Origin: Arenibacter certesii DSM 19833 | Lineage (GTDB): Bacteria > Bacteroidota > Bacteroidia > Flavobacteriales > Flavobacteriaceae | Length of the DNA: 64,000 bases | Assembly (NCBI RefSeq): GCF_000429545.1 | Contig: NZ_AUCB01000004.1 | Span: 124,001-188,000 of the forward strand | Reading direction: 5' to 3' | In this document: in pieces, positions 17,492 to 26,786 of the stretch | Layout: each line of letters opens with the position of its first letter | Numbering within the stretch: position 1 is the first letter of the stretch | Program-made: the position numbers and the translations under genes | The notes under the pieces: generated by a model | Told to the model about the DNA's origin: nothing | Seen by the model: the letters and a program-made list of their open reading frames with translations, nothing else | The model's database searches: none

Positions 17492-18613
17492 ATGAAGGAG
17501 GATTATTATGATATTTTAGGCATTGGAAAAAATGCAAGCGCAGCCGAAATAAAAAAAGCATATCGTAAAAAAGCAATTGAGTTCCATCCGGATAAAAATC
17601 CCGGGGATGCCAAGGCGGAAGAAATGTTTAAAAAGGCGGCCGAAGCTTATGAGGTGCTAAGTGACCCTAATAAGAAGTCGCGTTATGACCAATACGGACA
17701 TGCAGCATTCGAAGGTGGCGGCGGATTTGGCGGCGGCGGAATGAATATGGATGACATCTTCAGTCAGTTCGGAGACATTTTTGGCGGTGCTTTTGGTGGC
17801 GGTGGTTTTAGTGGTTTCTCAGGATTTAGCGGAGGAGGTCAAAGAAGGTCCAAAGGAAGCAATTTAAGAATCCGTGTGAAACTTAACCTAGAGGAAATTG
17901 CTAATGGTGTAGAAAAAACCGTTAAAGTAAAACGGAAAGTCCAAGCCGAGGGAGTAACTTATAAAACCTGTGGTACCTGTGGAGGTAGGGGACAAGTAAC
18001 CAAAATCACCAACACTATTTTAGGTAGAATGCAAACTGCAGCTACTTGTAGTGCGTGTGGTGGTAGTGGGCAAATCATAGATTCTAAACCAAGTGATGCG
18101 GATGCTCAAGGATTAAAAGTTTCGGAAGAAACAGTAAGCATCAACATACCGGCAGGAGTAGAGGAAGGAATGCAACTAAAAGTTCCTAATAAAGGTAACG
18201 ATGCGCCAGGAGATGGTATACCGGGAGACCTTTTGGTTGCTATTGAAACGGAAGAGCATCCAACCCTAAAAAGGGAAGGAGACAACCTACATTACGATCT
18301 GTATATTAGTTATTCAGATGCAGTTTTGGGCACCTCTAAGGAAATTGATACGGTAGGCGGTAAAGTGAGGATAAAATTAGAGGCTGGTATTCAATCCGGA
18401 AAAATATTAAGACTAAGAGGGAAAGGTATTTCTAGCCTTAGTGGTTATGGAAGCGGAGATTTATTGGTGCATGTAAATGTCTGGACCCCTAAAGAACTGA
18501 ATAAGGAACAAAGAGAGTTCTTTGAGCGTATGCAAAACAATGAGAATTTTGAGCCTAGGCCAGAAAGATCCGATAAATCCTTTTTTGAAAAGGTAAAGGA
18601 TATGTTTTCATAA
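17492..18613 (+). CDS. dnaJ: Chaperone protein DnaJ (with reduced zinc finger)
   Basis: Hsp40 co-chaperone that stimulates DnaK ATPase and delivers substrates. J domain (1-70, HPD at 32-34), Gly/Phe-rich linker (about 73-115), zinc-binding region, then the two C-terminal beta domains ([35 protein letters not shown]). The zinc region has only two of the canonical four CxxCxGxG repeats (cysteines 160/163 and 186/189), enough for one zinc site. The spacing to the flanking beta strands is otherwise clean, so this looks like a lineage trait rather than damage. Second gene of the grpE-dnaJ operon. Confidence 0.95.
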   Translation: MKEDYYDILGIGKNASAAEIKKAYRKKAIEFHPDKNPGDAKAEEMFKKAAEAYEVLSDPNKKSRYDQYGHAAFEGGGGFGGGGMNMDDIFSQFGDIFGGAFGGGGFSGFSGFSGGGQRRSKGSNLRIRVKLNLEEIANGVEKTVKVKRKVQAEGVTYKTCGTCGGRGQVTKITNTILGRMQTAATCSACGGSGQIIDSKPSDADAQGLKVSEETVSINIPAGVEEGMQLKVPNKGNDAPGDGIPGDLLVAIETEEHPTLKREGDNLHYDLYISYSDAVLGTSKEIDTVGGKVRIKLEAGIQSGKILRLRGKGISSLSGYGSGDLLVHVNVWTPKELNKEQREFFERMQNNENFEPRPERSDKSFFEKVKDMFS

Positions 18614-18648
18614 AGAGTACTTTAAAAATTAAAATGTATATTTGAAAG

Positions 18649-18727
18649 GATATTGGGAAACCAATATCTTCTTTTTCATAGCAATTTTTTTCCCATCCTT
18701 GATTCGTTAAGGGTGGGTTTTGTTTTT
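18649..18727 (+). terminator. Two tandem intrinsic terminators after dnaJ
   Basis: First: GATATTGG (18649-18656), GAAA tetraloop, CCAATATC (18661-18668), then T-rich. Second: CCCATCCTT (18692-18700) pairing with AAGGGTGGG (18709-18717), then TTTTGTTTTTG. Together they isolate the chaperone operon from the ABC operon. Confidence 0.7.
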
Positions 18728-18833
18728 GTAATCCCCTTTTTTCATCTTATTCTTCCTTATGTTAAAAATGCTGAAAAAGGATAGTAAGGAACATTTTATA
18801 AATTTCCTATCACCCATTTCTGCAGCAATTATA

Positions 18834-18841
18834 TATCTTTG
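18834..18841 (+). promoter_or_regulatory. -7 element (TATCTTTG) before the ABC operon
   Basis: Matches TAnnTTTG and ends 14 bp before the ABC ATPase start codon, which implies a very short leader. No -33 TTTG at the normal distance. Confidence 0.4.
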
Positions 18842-18855
18842 AGGAAATAGTTGAA

Positions 18856-19788
18856 ATGAATAATATATTGGTCGCTAATGAGGTTACTAAAAAATATGGT
18901 AACCATATAGCCCTTAACAAAATATCATTGGAAATCCCTAAGAATAGTATTTATGGTCTATTGGGGCCCAATGGAGCAGGAAAGACTACTCTTATCCGAA
19001 TTATCAATCAGATTACCTATCCAGACCAGGGCACTATAATTTTTGATGGTAAGCCTCTGGAAGCGAAGCATATCTCAATGATTGGATACCTGCCGGAAGA
19101 GAGAGGGCTCTATAAAAGTATGAAGGTTGGCGAACAGGCCTTATATCTCGCCCAACTGAAGGGTATGTCCAAATCTGAAGCCAAAGCCAAATTAAAATAT
19201 TGGTTTGAGCGATTGGAGATCGGGGATTGGTGGAACAGAAAAATCCAAGAGCTTTCCAAAGGGATGGCCCAAAAAATTCAGTTTATTGTTACCGTATTAC
19301 ATGAGCCTAAGCTATTAATATTTGACGAGCCTTTTAGTGGTTTTGATCCTATTAATGCTAATCTTATTAAAGATGAAATTCTACGACTTAAAGAAAACGG
19401 AACTTCCATTATCTTCTCTACACATAGAATGGAGTCGGTGGAAGAACTATGTGAGTATATAGCGCTGATCCATAAGTCCGAAAAATTACTGGATGGTAAG
19501 CTTAGTGATATAAAGAATGCCTATAAAAACAATATATATAAGGTTGGGTTAGGACTCCATAGTTCTAATGGCATACTAGATGATCTAAAGGATAAATTTC
19601 AGATTCTATCTTCTGAGTATGTAGACAACGGCCAACAGTTAAATTTTACGGTACAACTACCTTCAAATGATACTGGTGCCTTTTTAACCCATTTATCTGG
19701 GAAGGCCAACGTAAATCACTTCACGGAAACTATTCCATCAGCAAATGACATTTTTATTAAAACAGTTCAAAATAAGCAGCCAATATGA
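18856..19788 (+). CDS. ABC transporter ATP-binding protein (NatA-like)
   Basis: A 310-residue ABC ATPase. Walker A GPNGAGKTT (37-45), signature LSKGMAQKIQ (the Q/S variant of LSGGQ common in drug/sodium exporters), Walker B LLIFDEPFSGFD and a switch histidine in FSTHRMESVEE. A C-terminal extension of about 90 residues follows, as in NatA/CcmA-type subunits. It drives export through the permease encoded next; the ATGA overlap (19785-19788) shows tight translational coupling. Substrate unknown. Confidence 0.9.
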   Translation: MNNILVANEVTKKYGNHIALNKISLEIPKNSIYGLLGPNGAGKTTLIRIINQITYPDQGTIIFDGKPLEAKHISMIGYLPEERGLYKSMKVGEQALYLAQLKGMSKSEAKAKLKYWFERLEIGDWWNRKIQELSKGMAQKIQFIVTVLHEPKLLIFDEPFSGFDPINANLIKDEILRLKENGTSIIFSTHRMESVEELCEYIALIHKSEKLLDGKLSDIKNAYKNNIYKVGLGLHSSNGILDDLKDKFQILSSEYVDNGQQLNFTVQLPSNDTGAFLTHLSGKANVNHFTETIPSANDIFIKTVQNKQPI

Positions 19789-21122
19789 GTAAATTAGGAC
19801 TCATCATTAAGCGGGAATATTTAGCCAAGGTGCGTAATAAGTCCTTTGTAGTCATGACTTTTCTGAGTCCCATTCTTATGGTAGGCATGATAGCCTTAAT
19901 CGTTTATCTGACCAAAGTCAATGATAATGAAACAAGGGTAATTGGAGTGTTAAATCAGAGCGACTATTTTTCTACGGACTTTCAGGGTACTGATAATACT
20001 TCCTATGTTAAATTTAGGGATGTGGATTTGGAAGCGGCCAAGGACTCCATTATTAAAATGGGTTTATATGGGCTACTGTACATTCCAAACGCACCAAACC
20101 TGGAAAGGGTAGCCGAAAATGCTGTTTTTTATACCAAAGATGCTCCTGGTTCTTCCGTAGTGACTAATTTGGAATCGGTTTTTGAAAATAGATTGCGTAT
20201 GGAAAGATTGCAGGACCTAGGGGTGTCTGCATCCGATTTTAATAAGTTGGACCTGAGTTTTGAAATAAATACGACTACTTTTTCAGGAGAACAGAATCTG
20301 AAAGGTATCAATGAAATTAAAGCATTTATCGGTGGTGGGTTTGGTTACCTAATTATGATGTTTATCATAATATATGGCGGATTTGTAATGCGAAGCGTTA
20401 TTGAGGAAAAAACAAGCAGGATAGTAGAGGTAATTATCTCCTCCGTTAAGCCTTTTCAATTGATGCTGGGTAAGATTATTGGCACTTCCTTGGCGGGTAT
20501 CACACAGTTTGTAATATGGATAATTTCTGCGAGCTTGTTGCTAGGGATGTTAGTTTTTATTTTTGGAATAGACCCTTCAGCACTCAATTCAGGTGCAGAA
20601 AACACGCCCGGACTTATTGGAGGAGCTGCGAATTTTGCTAATTCGGAGACTACAATGCAGTTGTACGCCAATGAACTTTTTAAAATACCATGGGCAATGT
20701 TGATCACATTTTTTATGATATATTTTATTCTTGGTTATTTGATTTATAGCTCTATATATGCGGCAATAGGTGCAGCAGTAGACAATGAAGCAGATACACA
20801 ACAGTTCATATTTCCAATTATTCTTCCTTTAATGTTGGCTATTTATGTGGGGTTCTTTTCCGTTTTTAATAACCCACACGGTCCAATTGCTGTGGGATTT
20901 TCATTATTTCCGCTAACCTCCCCAATCGTTATGCTCATGCGTCTTCCTGGTGGGATAGGGGAAGGGGGAGTTCCTGTATGGGAATTGTTGGTCTCTATTG
21001 CACTGCTAGTTGTTACCTTCATTGGAATTGTATGGTTGGCAGCTAAAATTTATAGGGTAGGAATCCTAATGTACGGTAAAAAGCCATCGTACAAGGATAT
21101 ATTTAAATGGCTGAAATATTAG
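19785..21122 (+). CDS. ABC-2 type transporter permease (NatB-like)
   Basis: A 445-residue integral membrane protein. One N-terminal membrane helix (about 22-45), an extracytoplasmic domain of about 130 residues, then five or six helices from residue 185 on. The segment VMRSVIEEKTSRIVEVIISSVKPFQLMLGKIIGTSLAGITQF is the diagnostic ABC-2 / NatB-YhaP motif region (given here as a family signature, residues about 204-245). Co-encoded with the upstream ATPase by overlapping start and stop codons. NatAB exports sodium in Bacillus; the substrate here is not determined. Confidence 0.88.
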   Translation: MSKLGLIIKREYLAKVRNKSFVVMTFLSPILMVGMIALIVYLTKVNDNETRVIGVLNQSDYFSTDFQGTDNTSYVKFRDVDLEAAKDSIIKMGLYGLLYIPNAPNLERVAENAVFYTKDAPGSSVVTNLESVFENRLRMERLQDLGVSASDFNKLDLSFEINTTTFSGEQNLKGINEIKAFIGGGFGYLIMMFIIIYGGFVMRSVIEEKTSRIVEVIISSVKPFQLMLGKIIGTSLAGITQFVIWIISASLLLGMLVFIFGIDPSALNSGAENTPGLIGGAANFANSETTMQLYANELFKIPWAMLITFFMIYFILGYLIYSSIYAAIGAAVDNEADTQQFIFPIILPLMLAIYVGFFSVFNNPHGPIAVGFSLFPLTSPIVMLMRLPGGIGEGGVPVWELLVSIALLVVTFIGIVWLAAKIYRVGILMYGKKPSYKDIFKWLKY

Positions 21123-21123
21123 T

Positions 21124-22050
21124 ATGGATCAACTTAAATTCTTTTCCAATTCCTTGATACCTATAAGAATAATGAAATTAAGATGGAGGAGGAGGTGTGC
21201 CATCCTTGCAATTGTGTTCTTTAGCAACTATGCATCGGCACAAACTCCAGATATTTTTAGGTTAGAATATATGTTAATGCCCAGAAATAGTGCGGAGGCG
21301 AAGCTTTCAAGAATAAAATTGGTGGGTAATCTTCCCATCAAGGTGAGAGAGAATGATAATATTGTATTGGGTGTAGAGTACAATAGGATGGCTTTCAATT
21401 TAAGAAGGGAGGAGCCTTTTAATGATGTAGTAGATGAAACTTTTCATGTCGCAGATTTAAATATGGCCTATATACACCAATATAATACAGATTGGCGTTT
21501 TGTAGGTGTACTTACGCCCCGTATCTCTTCTACCCTTAATAGACCTTTAGAGAAGGGGGATGTTTCTATTAACGCAACCGTGGGAGCTATAATGGATAAG
21601 CCATTGGCCGATAAGCCCACTCGTCTAGTGTTAGGAATTGCCTATAACTCTACAGTAGCCCTTAGGATACCGCTTCCCGTAATATATTACGAAAAACGTT
21701 TTCATCCCAACTGGACCTACGTGGTTGGCGCTCCAAAAAGTGGTATGAAGTATCATTTTAATGATAAACATATGTTACAGACAGAATTTATCTTGGACGG
21801 ATATTATGTAAACCTACAAAGTTCTATAATCAGTTCAGATTCTGGTTTAGCCTCGTCTATATCTACTTCGGTGGCTTTAGCAACTTTAGGATACCAATAT
21901 ACTGTGGCAAAAAACATGTTCCTTTATGGATACGCTGGCCATACTTTGTTTCAGGATGGAGTGCTAAGGGATAAAGAAAGAAATGATATTTTTACATTGA
22001 ACGACGAGCCTAGTTTTTATTTTAGGACTGGTTTTAGAATAGGAATTTAA
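21124..22050 (+). CDS. DUF6268-type outer-membrane beta-barrel protein
   Basis: A 308-residue protein with a signal peptide (basic KLRWRRR, hydrophobic core, NYASAQ cleavage region) and a barrel-like strand pattern ending in RTGFRIGI. It resembles the DUF6268 outer-membrane family. ATG 21124 follows the permease stop by one base; an internal ATG at 21172 would give a shorter, more conventional signal peptide, so the true start is uncertain. Being third in the ABC operon it may be linked to envelope export or stress, but no function is known. Confidence 0.72.
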   Translation: MDQLKFFSNSLIPIRIMKLRWRRRCAILAIVFFSNYASAQTPDIFRLEYMLMPRNSAEAKLSRIKLVGNLPIKVRENDNIVLGVEYNRMAFNLRREEPFNDVVDETFHVADLNMAYIHQYNTDWRFVGVLTPRISSTLNRPLEKGDVSINATVGAIMDKPLADKPTRLVLGIAYNSTVALRIPLPVIYYEKRFHPNWTYVVGAPKSGMKYHFNDKHMLQTEFILDGYYVNLQSSIISSDSGLASSISTSVALATLGYQYTVAKNMFLYGYAGHTLFQDGVLRDKERNDIFTLNDEPSFYFRTGFRIGI

Positions 22051-22059
22051 ATTAAAGTA

Positions 22060-23223
22060 ATGGCAAGAATTTTGGTTATTGAAGATGAACCTTCAATTAG
22101 AAGAGTATTGGTAAAAATTCTGTCTGAGGAAAATGACAGCTATATTGTAGAGGAAGCCGAAGACGGACAAAAAGGGCTTGAAGCAATAAAGAAAGACGAT
22201 TTTGACCTGGTGCTCTGTGATATAAAAATGCCCAAGTTAGATGGGGTAGAGGTGTTGGAAACGGTGAGAAAAATAAAACCCGAAATTCCCTTTATTATGA
22301 TATCGGGTCACGGAGATTTAGATACCGCAGTGAATACTATGCGTTTGGGGGCATTTGACTACATTTCTAAGCCCCCCGATTTAAACAGACTCTTAACTAC
22401 AGTGCGCAATGCGCTGGATCGTAAGGAACTTGTAGTAGAAAATAAGATCCTAAAGAAAAAAGTGAGTAAAAACTACGAAATGATTGGGGACAGCAAGGAG
22501 ATTCATATGGTGAAGGATATCATAGAGAAAGTTGCCCCTACAGATGCCAGAGTACTTATTACCGGTTCTAATGGGACAGGTAAGGAATTGGTGGCCCATT
22601 GGATACATGAGAAAAGTGAGCGTAGTTCTTACCCCATGATCGAGGTCAATTGTGCAGCCATCCCTTCCGAATTGATCGAAAGTGAATTGTTTGGACATGT
22701 TAAAGGCGCTTTTACCTCTGCGGTTAAAGATAGGGCCGGTAAATTTGAGGCCGCCCAAAATGGAACTATTTTCCTTGATGAAATAGGTGATATGAGTTTA
22801 TCTGCACAAGCAAAAGTGCTTAGAGCATTGCAGGAAAACAAAATTTCTAGAGTTGGCTCCGACAAAGATATAAAAGTAGATGTAAGGGTAGTGGCCGCAA
22901 CCAATAAAGACCTCAAAAAAGAAATTTCCGAAGGCAGGTTTAGGGAAGACCTTTACCATAGATTGGCGGTAATTTTAATCAAGGTTCCATCCCTAAATGA
23001 AAGGCGGGAAGATATTCCTTTGCTAATAAATTATTTTGCTAAAAAAATTGCTGAAGAACATGGTAGTTCTGCGAAAATATTTTCTAAAAAGGCCGTTAGT
23101 CTGCTACAAGGTTATGATTGGACTGGAAATATCCGGGAATTAAGAAATGTAGTGGAACGTCTTATTATACTTGGAGGAAGTGAAGTAACTGAAGAAAATG
23201 TGAAAATGTTCGCTAGTAAATAA
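22060..23223 (+). CDS. NtrC-family response regulator without DNA-binding domain
   Basis: A 387-residue two-component regulator. Receiver domain (1-120) with acidic pocket E8/D9, phospho-acceptor Asp54 (LCDIKMP) and switch Lys105 (KPP); AAA+ domain (about 140-380) with Walker A GSNGTGKE (170-177), Walker B FLDEIGD (239-245) and the arginine-finger region. The sigma-54 contact loop reads GAFTSA (217-222) rather than the usual GAFTGA. The protein ends right after the AAA+ lid (VTEENVKMFASK): there is no C-terminal Fis-type HTH. No histidine kinase is adjacent. Ten bases separate it from the DUF6268 gene, so it belongs to the ABC operon. Confidence 0.9.
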   Translation: MARILVIEDEPSIRRVLVKILSEENDSYIVEEAEDGQKGLEAIKKDDFDLVLCDIKMPKLDGVEVLETVRKIKPEIPFIMISGHGDLDTAVNTMRLGAFDYISKPPDLNRLLTTVRNALDRKELVVENKILKKKVSKNYEMIGDSKEIHMVKDIIEKVAPTDARVLITGSNGTGKELVAHWIHEKSERSSYPMIEVNCAAIPSELIESELFGHVKGAFTSAVKDRAGKFEAAQNGTIFLDEIGDMSLSAQAKVLRALQENKISRVGSDKDIKVDVRVVAATNKDLKKEISEGRFREDLYHRLAVILIKVPSLNERREDIPLLINYFAKKIAEEHGSSAKIFSKKAVSLLQGYDWTGNIRELRNVVERLIILGGSEVTEENVKMFASK

Positions 23224-23253
23224 CTACTTTACCATTCCGGGATAAATTAAAAG

Positions 23254-23288
23254 GGTACAAAACACGTATGGGTTTATGTACCTTTTTT
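23254..23288 (+). terminator. Intrinsic terminator after the ABC/response-regulator operon
   Basis: GGTACA (23254-23259) pairs with TGTACC (23277-23282), extended by AAAC/GTTT inside, then six T. Confidence 0.7.
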
Positions 23289-23356
23289 ACTTAGCTCAAC
23301 ATTGCGGAAATAATATAAATTGCTGCTAGATCACAAAAAAATATTCGGCCAAGAGG

Positions 23357-24046
23357 TTATTCTTTGCAATCTCCAATTTCCAATAAAGCCTGGGCAGTAA
23401 TTTCCTTGGTTTTAAGGTGATAGTATTTTTTTCCATCGCTTAAATTAGGTTTTAAAAGTTGCTTATCACATAGCTCATAAACGTTCATAGCGTAATTATA
23501 TGCTTCTTTACAATCTACAGATCGTACTATCTGGTCCAAGGACTCCTTAAATTGAACTAGGGATAAGTCTATCCTTTTTTTTAATTCTTCACTGTCAATT
23601 TTCCCTAGATTTCGTTCAATTTCGATGGATTCAGTGGTGTTCAATGCCAGTACCTCATTGTTATAATTGGAGGAATGGGTATCATGCTGTTCTACAGCAT
23701 CCGCTGCCTCAATAATGTAGACCAAAGCTTTGTCTAATAATATCAAGGAACTGTTTATAGTAGTGGTTTTTGTGGCGTTCTTTAAATGGTCTGCACCCGC
23801 TGTGATAAGACTTATCGCTTGTTTACAACCGCATTCATTTAAATTGGATTTAGATTTTTCTAACGCAGTAAGGGCCCTATAGGCAAAGAATTTAGCCATA
23901 TTTAGGTCTTCAGCTGCAATTGCCTTTTCTGTCTGTATCTGGATATGTTGAATGTTGGAGCGCGCATAAATACATTGTTTATCAGACGTAAAGGAAGAGA
24001 AAAACACTATTACTAATCCACAAAAAAAGGGAAATAAGGTTTTCAT
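23357..24046 (-). CDS. Secreted helical protein, unknown function
   Basis: A 229-residue protein with a signal peptide (MKTLFPFFCGLVIVFFSSF), then long amphipathic helices. Six cysteines remain in the mature part (KQCIYARS, NECGCKQA, SVDCKEAY, YELCDKQL, GDCKE), which suggests disulfides in the periplasm. The repeating pattern (IQTEKAIAAEDLNMAKFFAYRAL) is reminiscent of TPR-like helical hairpins. I recognise no family. The frame continues 15 codons upstream to 24091, but the ATG at 24046 is where the signal peptide starts. Confidence 0.65.
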   Translation of the reverse strand: MKTLFPFFCGLVIVFFSSFTSDKQCIYARSNIQHIQIQTEKAIAAEDLNMAKFFAYRALTALEKSKSNLNECGCKQAISLITAGADHLKNATKTTTINSSLILLDKALVYIIEAADAVEQHDTHSSNYNNEVLALNTTESIEIERNLGKIDSEELKKRIDLSLVQFKESLDQIVRSVDCKEAYNYAMNVYELCDKQLLKPNLSDGKKYYHLKTKEITAQALLEIGDCKE

Positions 24047-24465
24047 AAAGTAAGATTTTGAAAAATCTGTAAGATTCGGGTTGAATAACAATATAAAGAT
24101 ACCCTTAGCGCATGAAATCGCCTTATTTTTTCGACAAGCCGTGCTTTTATGGTGTATGTTGCTTAAAATAACAGTTTACTTGGTGGCCATTTCGAAGAGT
24201 TTATACTGATTTGCTGAAGGTTCTCTATTGGCAGTGCGGCTAAATTGCTAACCTCCGTTTCCCGATAAAGTTGATGGAGTAGTTGCACATAAAGAATAAT
24301 TATAATAGGGAGTTATAGTATTGTTTTATTAGATGATGTTTATTGGCATTCAATATATTATGGGATCTTGCACTGCTTCTTTTAATAGGAATCAACTAGG
24401 ATATCAGAATAATTTATATATTTTGTATTTCTAACCGCTCAATTTTTGAGCCATAACTATACTTT
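24047..24465. other. 419-bp intergenic region, nothing recognised
   Basis: Divergent promoter region between a minus-strand secreted protein and ppk2. No RNA gene, no clear -33/-7 pair and no convincing small coding frame. Confidence 0.3.
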
Positions 24466-25344
24466 ATGAAAAATATAACGTCATCGACCTATAGAGTAAC
24501 AGATAAAATTAAGCTAGAATCAATTGCTACCCATGACGATTTTGATGTTTCCAATAAAAAATTAAAAAAGGAATTAAAAAATGTAAGGGTAGATCTTGGT
24601 GAGTTTCAGGATACACTTTATGCCCATGCTAAATATAGTGTGCTTATTTGCATACAGGGGATGGATACAGCTGGTAAGGACAGTTTGATCCGTGAGGTGT
24701 TTAAAGATTTTAATGCGCGTGGGGTAGTCGTGCACAGTTTTAAGGTGCCAACAGATTTGGAGCTAAAGCACGATTATTTGTGGCGACATTATATTGCCTT
24801 GCCCGCTAAAGGAAAATTTGGCGTGTTTAACCGTACCCATTATGAAAATGTATTGGTAACAAGAGTACATCCAGAGTATCTCTTGCGTGAAAACATTCCT
24901 GGAATACATGCTGTGGCAGATGTAGATCAAAAGTTTTGGGATAAACGGTTTGAGCAAATAAATAACTTTGAGCGGCATATTGCAGAAAACGGGACCATCA
25001 TTTTTAAATTCTTTCTTCATTTATCTAAAGAAGAACAACGACACCGATTATTGAGGCGATTGGAACTAAAAAGGAAAAATTGGAAATTCTCCCCTGGAGA
25101 TTTGGAAGAGCGACTTCTATGGGATAACTATCAGGCCTGTTATGAGGAAGCAATCAATACAACCTCAAAGGAACATGCACCGTGGTACGTAATTCCTGCA
25201 GATAATAAGAAGGCGGCTAGGGTAATTGTAGCATCTTTATTACTGGAGGAACTAAAAAAATATATAGACATAAAAGAGCCTGAACTCAATAGCAAAATAA
25301 AGGCTAATTTAGAAAATTATAAAAAACAATTGGAAAGCGAATGA
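24466..25344 (+). CDS. ppk2: Polyphosphate kinase 2 family protein
   Basis: PPK2 enzymes move phosphate between polyphosphate and nucleotides (AMP/ADP/GDP). In 292 residues: Walker A GMDTAGKDSL (65-74), the region RTHYENVLVTRVHPEYL, the Walker B-like IIFKFFLHLSKEEQ, and the lid segment RRLELKRKNWKFSPGDLEER. These fit a one-domain PPK2, probably the AMP/ADP-phosphorylating type, though the class cannot be assigned safely by eye. Its stop overlaps the start of the following M28 peptidase (ATGA, 25341-25344), so they are co-translated. Confidence 0.9.
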   Translation: MKNITSSTYRVTDKIKLESIATHDDFDVSNKKLKKELKNVRVDLGEFQDTLYAHAKYSVLICIQGMDTAGKDSLIREVFKDFNARGVVVHSFKVPTDLELKHDYLWRHYIALPAKGKFGVFNRTHYENVLVTRVHPEYLLRENIPGIHAVADVDQKFWDKRFEQINNFERHIAENGTIIFKFFLHLSKEEQRHRLLRRLELKRKNWKFSPGDLEERLLWDNYQACYEEAINTTSKEHAPWYVIPADNKKAARVIVASLLLEELKKYIDIKEPELNSKIKANLENYKKQLESE

Positions 25345-26726
25345 AATATTTTTGGATAGTAGTACTCTTAATCACCATCCCTATCTACGCGCAACAACAA
25401 GATGAAAAACAAATAAGGGAAATCTACAAGGAAGCATTGTCCAATGGCAAGGGGTATACTTGGTTAAATTATCTTTCCAATCAAATTGGAGCACGACTCT
25501 CAGGGTCCATACAAGCTGAAAAAGCAGTTAGCTATACTAAGTCCATCATGGATTCCCTAGGGTTGGATAAAGTTATGTTGCAGCCAGTGAAAGTGCCAAA
25601 ATGGGTCAGGGGAATACCTGAGTTTGCCTATCTAGAAAGTAGTTCGGGATTTACCAATAACGTGCCTGTGCGGGCATTGGGAGGATCTGTAGCTACCCCA
25701 ATGAGTGGGATTAAGGCCAAGGTGGTTGAGGTGCAGGGCATTGAGGAACTTAAAGCACTAGGAACATCCGAAATAGAAGGGAAGATCGTATTTTTTAACA
25801 AACCTATGGACCCTACTATTATCTATACTTTTGATGCCTATGCAAAAGTGGCAGACCAAAGGTACTCTGGGGCAGTGGAAGCATCTAAATATGGAGCTGT
25901 TGGCGTTATTGTAAGGTCGTTAACGTTACGACTGGATGATTTCCCTCATACCGGAGCTATGAGTTACGGGGATATCCCATTGGAAAATAGAATTCCTGCA
26001 GCCGCTATTAGTACCAATGGTGCGGAACTATTAAGTACCTCGCTTAAACTGAATCCCGATATTCAGTTCTTCTTTAGACAAAATTGTAAAACGCTGCCAG
26101 ATGTAGAATCCTATAATGTTATTGGGGAGATTCGTGGTAGTACTTATCCCGATCAGATTATGGTGGTTGGTGCGCATTTGGATTCTTGGGATTTGGGTGA
26201 TGGCTCTCATGACGATGGCGCAGGTGTTGTGCAAAGTATGGAGGTGTTACGATTGTTGAAAGCTACGGGATATAAGCCAAAACGCACTATTCGCGTGGTT
26301 TTATATATGAATGAGGAAAATGGATTAAGGGGAGCTACCACTTATGCGGCCGAGGCTGGTAAAAAAAGGGAAAATCATATTTTTGCACTGGAAAGTGATT
26401 CTGGTGGATTTTCACCAAGGGGTTTTACTTTTGATACCGATCAAGGGAATTTTGCTAAGGTATTGGGGTGGAAGAAATTGTTTGAACCCTACATGGTCCA
26501 TTTCTTTGAACAGGGCTTTAGCGGTGCTGATATTGGTCCGTTAAAAAAGGACAAAATAGTTTTGGCAGGATTGCGGCCAGACTCACAACGTTATTTTGAT
26601 CACCATCATTCGGAGAACGATGTTTTTAAGCATATCAATAAACGAGAACTGGAACTTGGCGCTGCCGCAATGGCCAGCCTAGTATACCTTTTTGATACCT
26701 ACGGGCTCAATAATTCAAATAATTGA
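25341..26726 (+). CDS. Secreted M28-family metallopeptidase with PA domain
   Basis: A 461-residue exported zinc aminopeptidase-like enzyme. Signal peptide (MKYFWIVVLLITIPIYAQ), a PA-type insert (about 120-245, with the YGAVGVIVRS motif), then the M28 catalytic domain. Zinc ligands and catalytic residues are visible in GAHLDSWDLGDGSHDDGAG (His279, Asp281, bridging Asp near 291/292), MNEENG, ALESDSGGF and RYFDHHHSENDVF. Complete and apparently active. Probably degrades peptides in the periplasm or outside the cell. Overlaps ppk2 by four bases. Confidence 0.9.
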   Translation: MKYFWIVVLLITIPIYAQQQDEKQIREIYKEALSNGKGYTWLNYLSNQIGARLSGSIQAEKAVSYTKSIMDSLGLDKVMLQPVKVPKWVRGIPEFAYLESSSGFTNNVPVRALGGSVATPMSGIKAKVVEVQGIEELKALGTSEIEGKIVFFNKPMDPTIIYTFDAYAKVADQRYSGAVEASKYGAVGVIVRSLTLRLDDFPHTGAMSYGDIPLENRIPAAAISTNGAELLSTSLKLNPDIQFFFRQNCKTLPDVESYNVIGEIRGSTYPDQIMVVGAHLDSWDLGDGSHDDGAGVVQSMEVLRLLKATGYKPKRTIRVVLYMNEENGLRGATTYAAEAGKKRENHIFALESDSGGFSPRGFTFDTDQGNFAKVLGWKKLFEPYMVHFFEQGFSGADIGPLKKDKIVLAGLRPDSQRYFDHHHSENDVFKHINKRELELGAAAMASLVYLFDTYGLNNSNN

Positions 26727-26786
26727 TCCCATTATTACTGATCCCATCTTTTTAAGTAATTTTGGCTACTGAAAAAAACAACTCAA

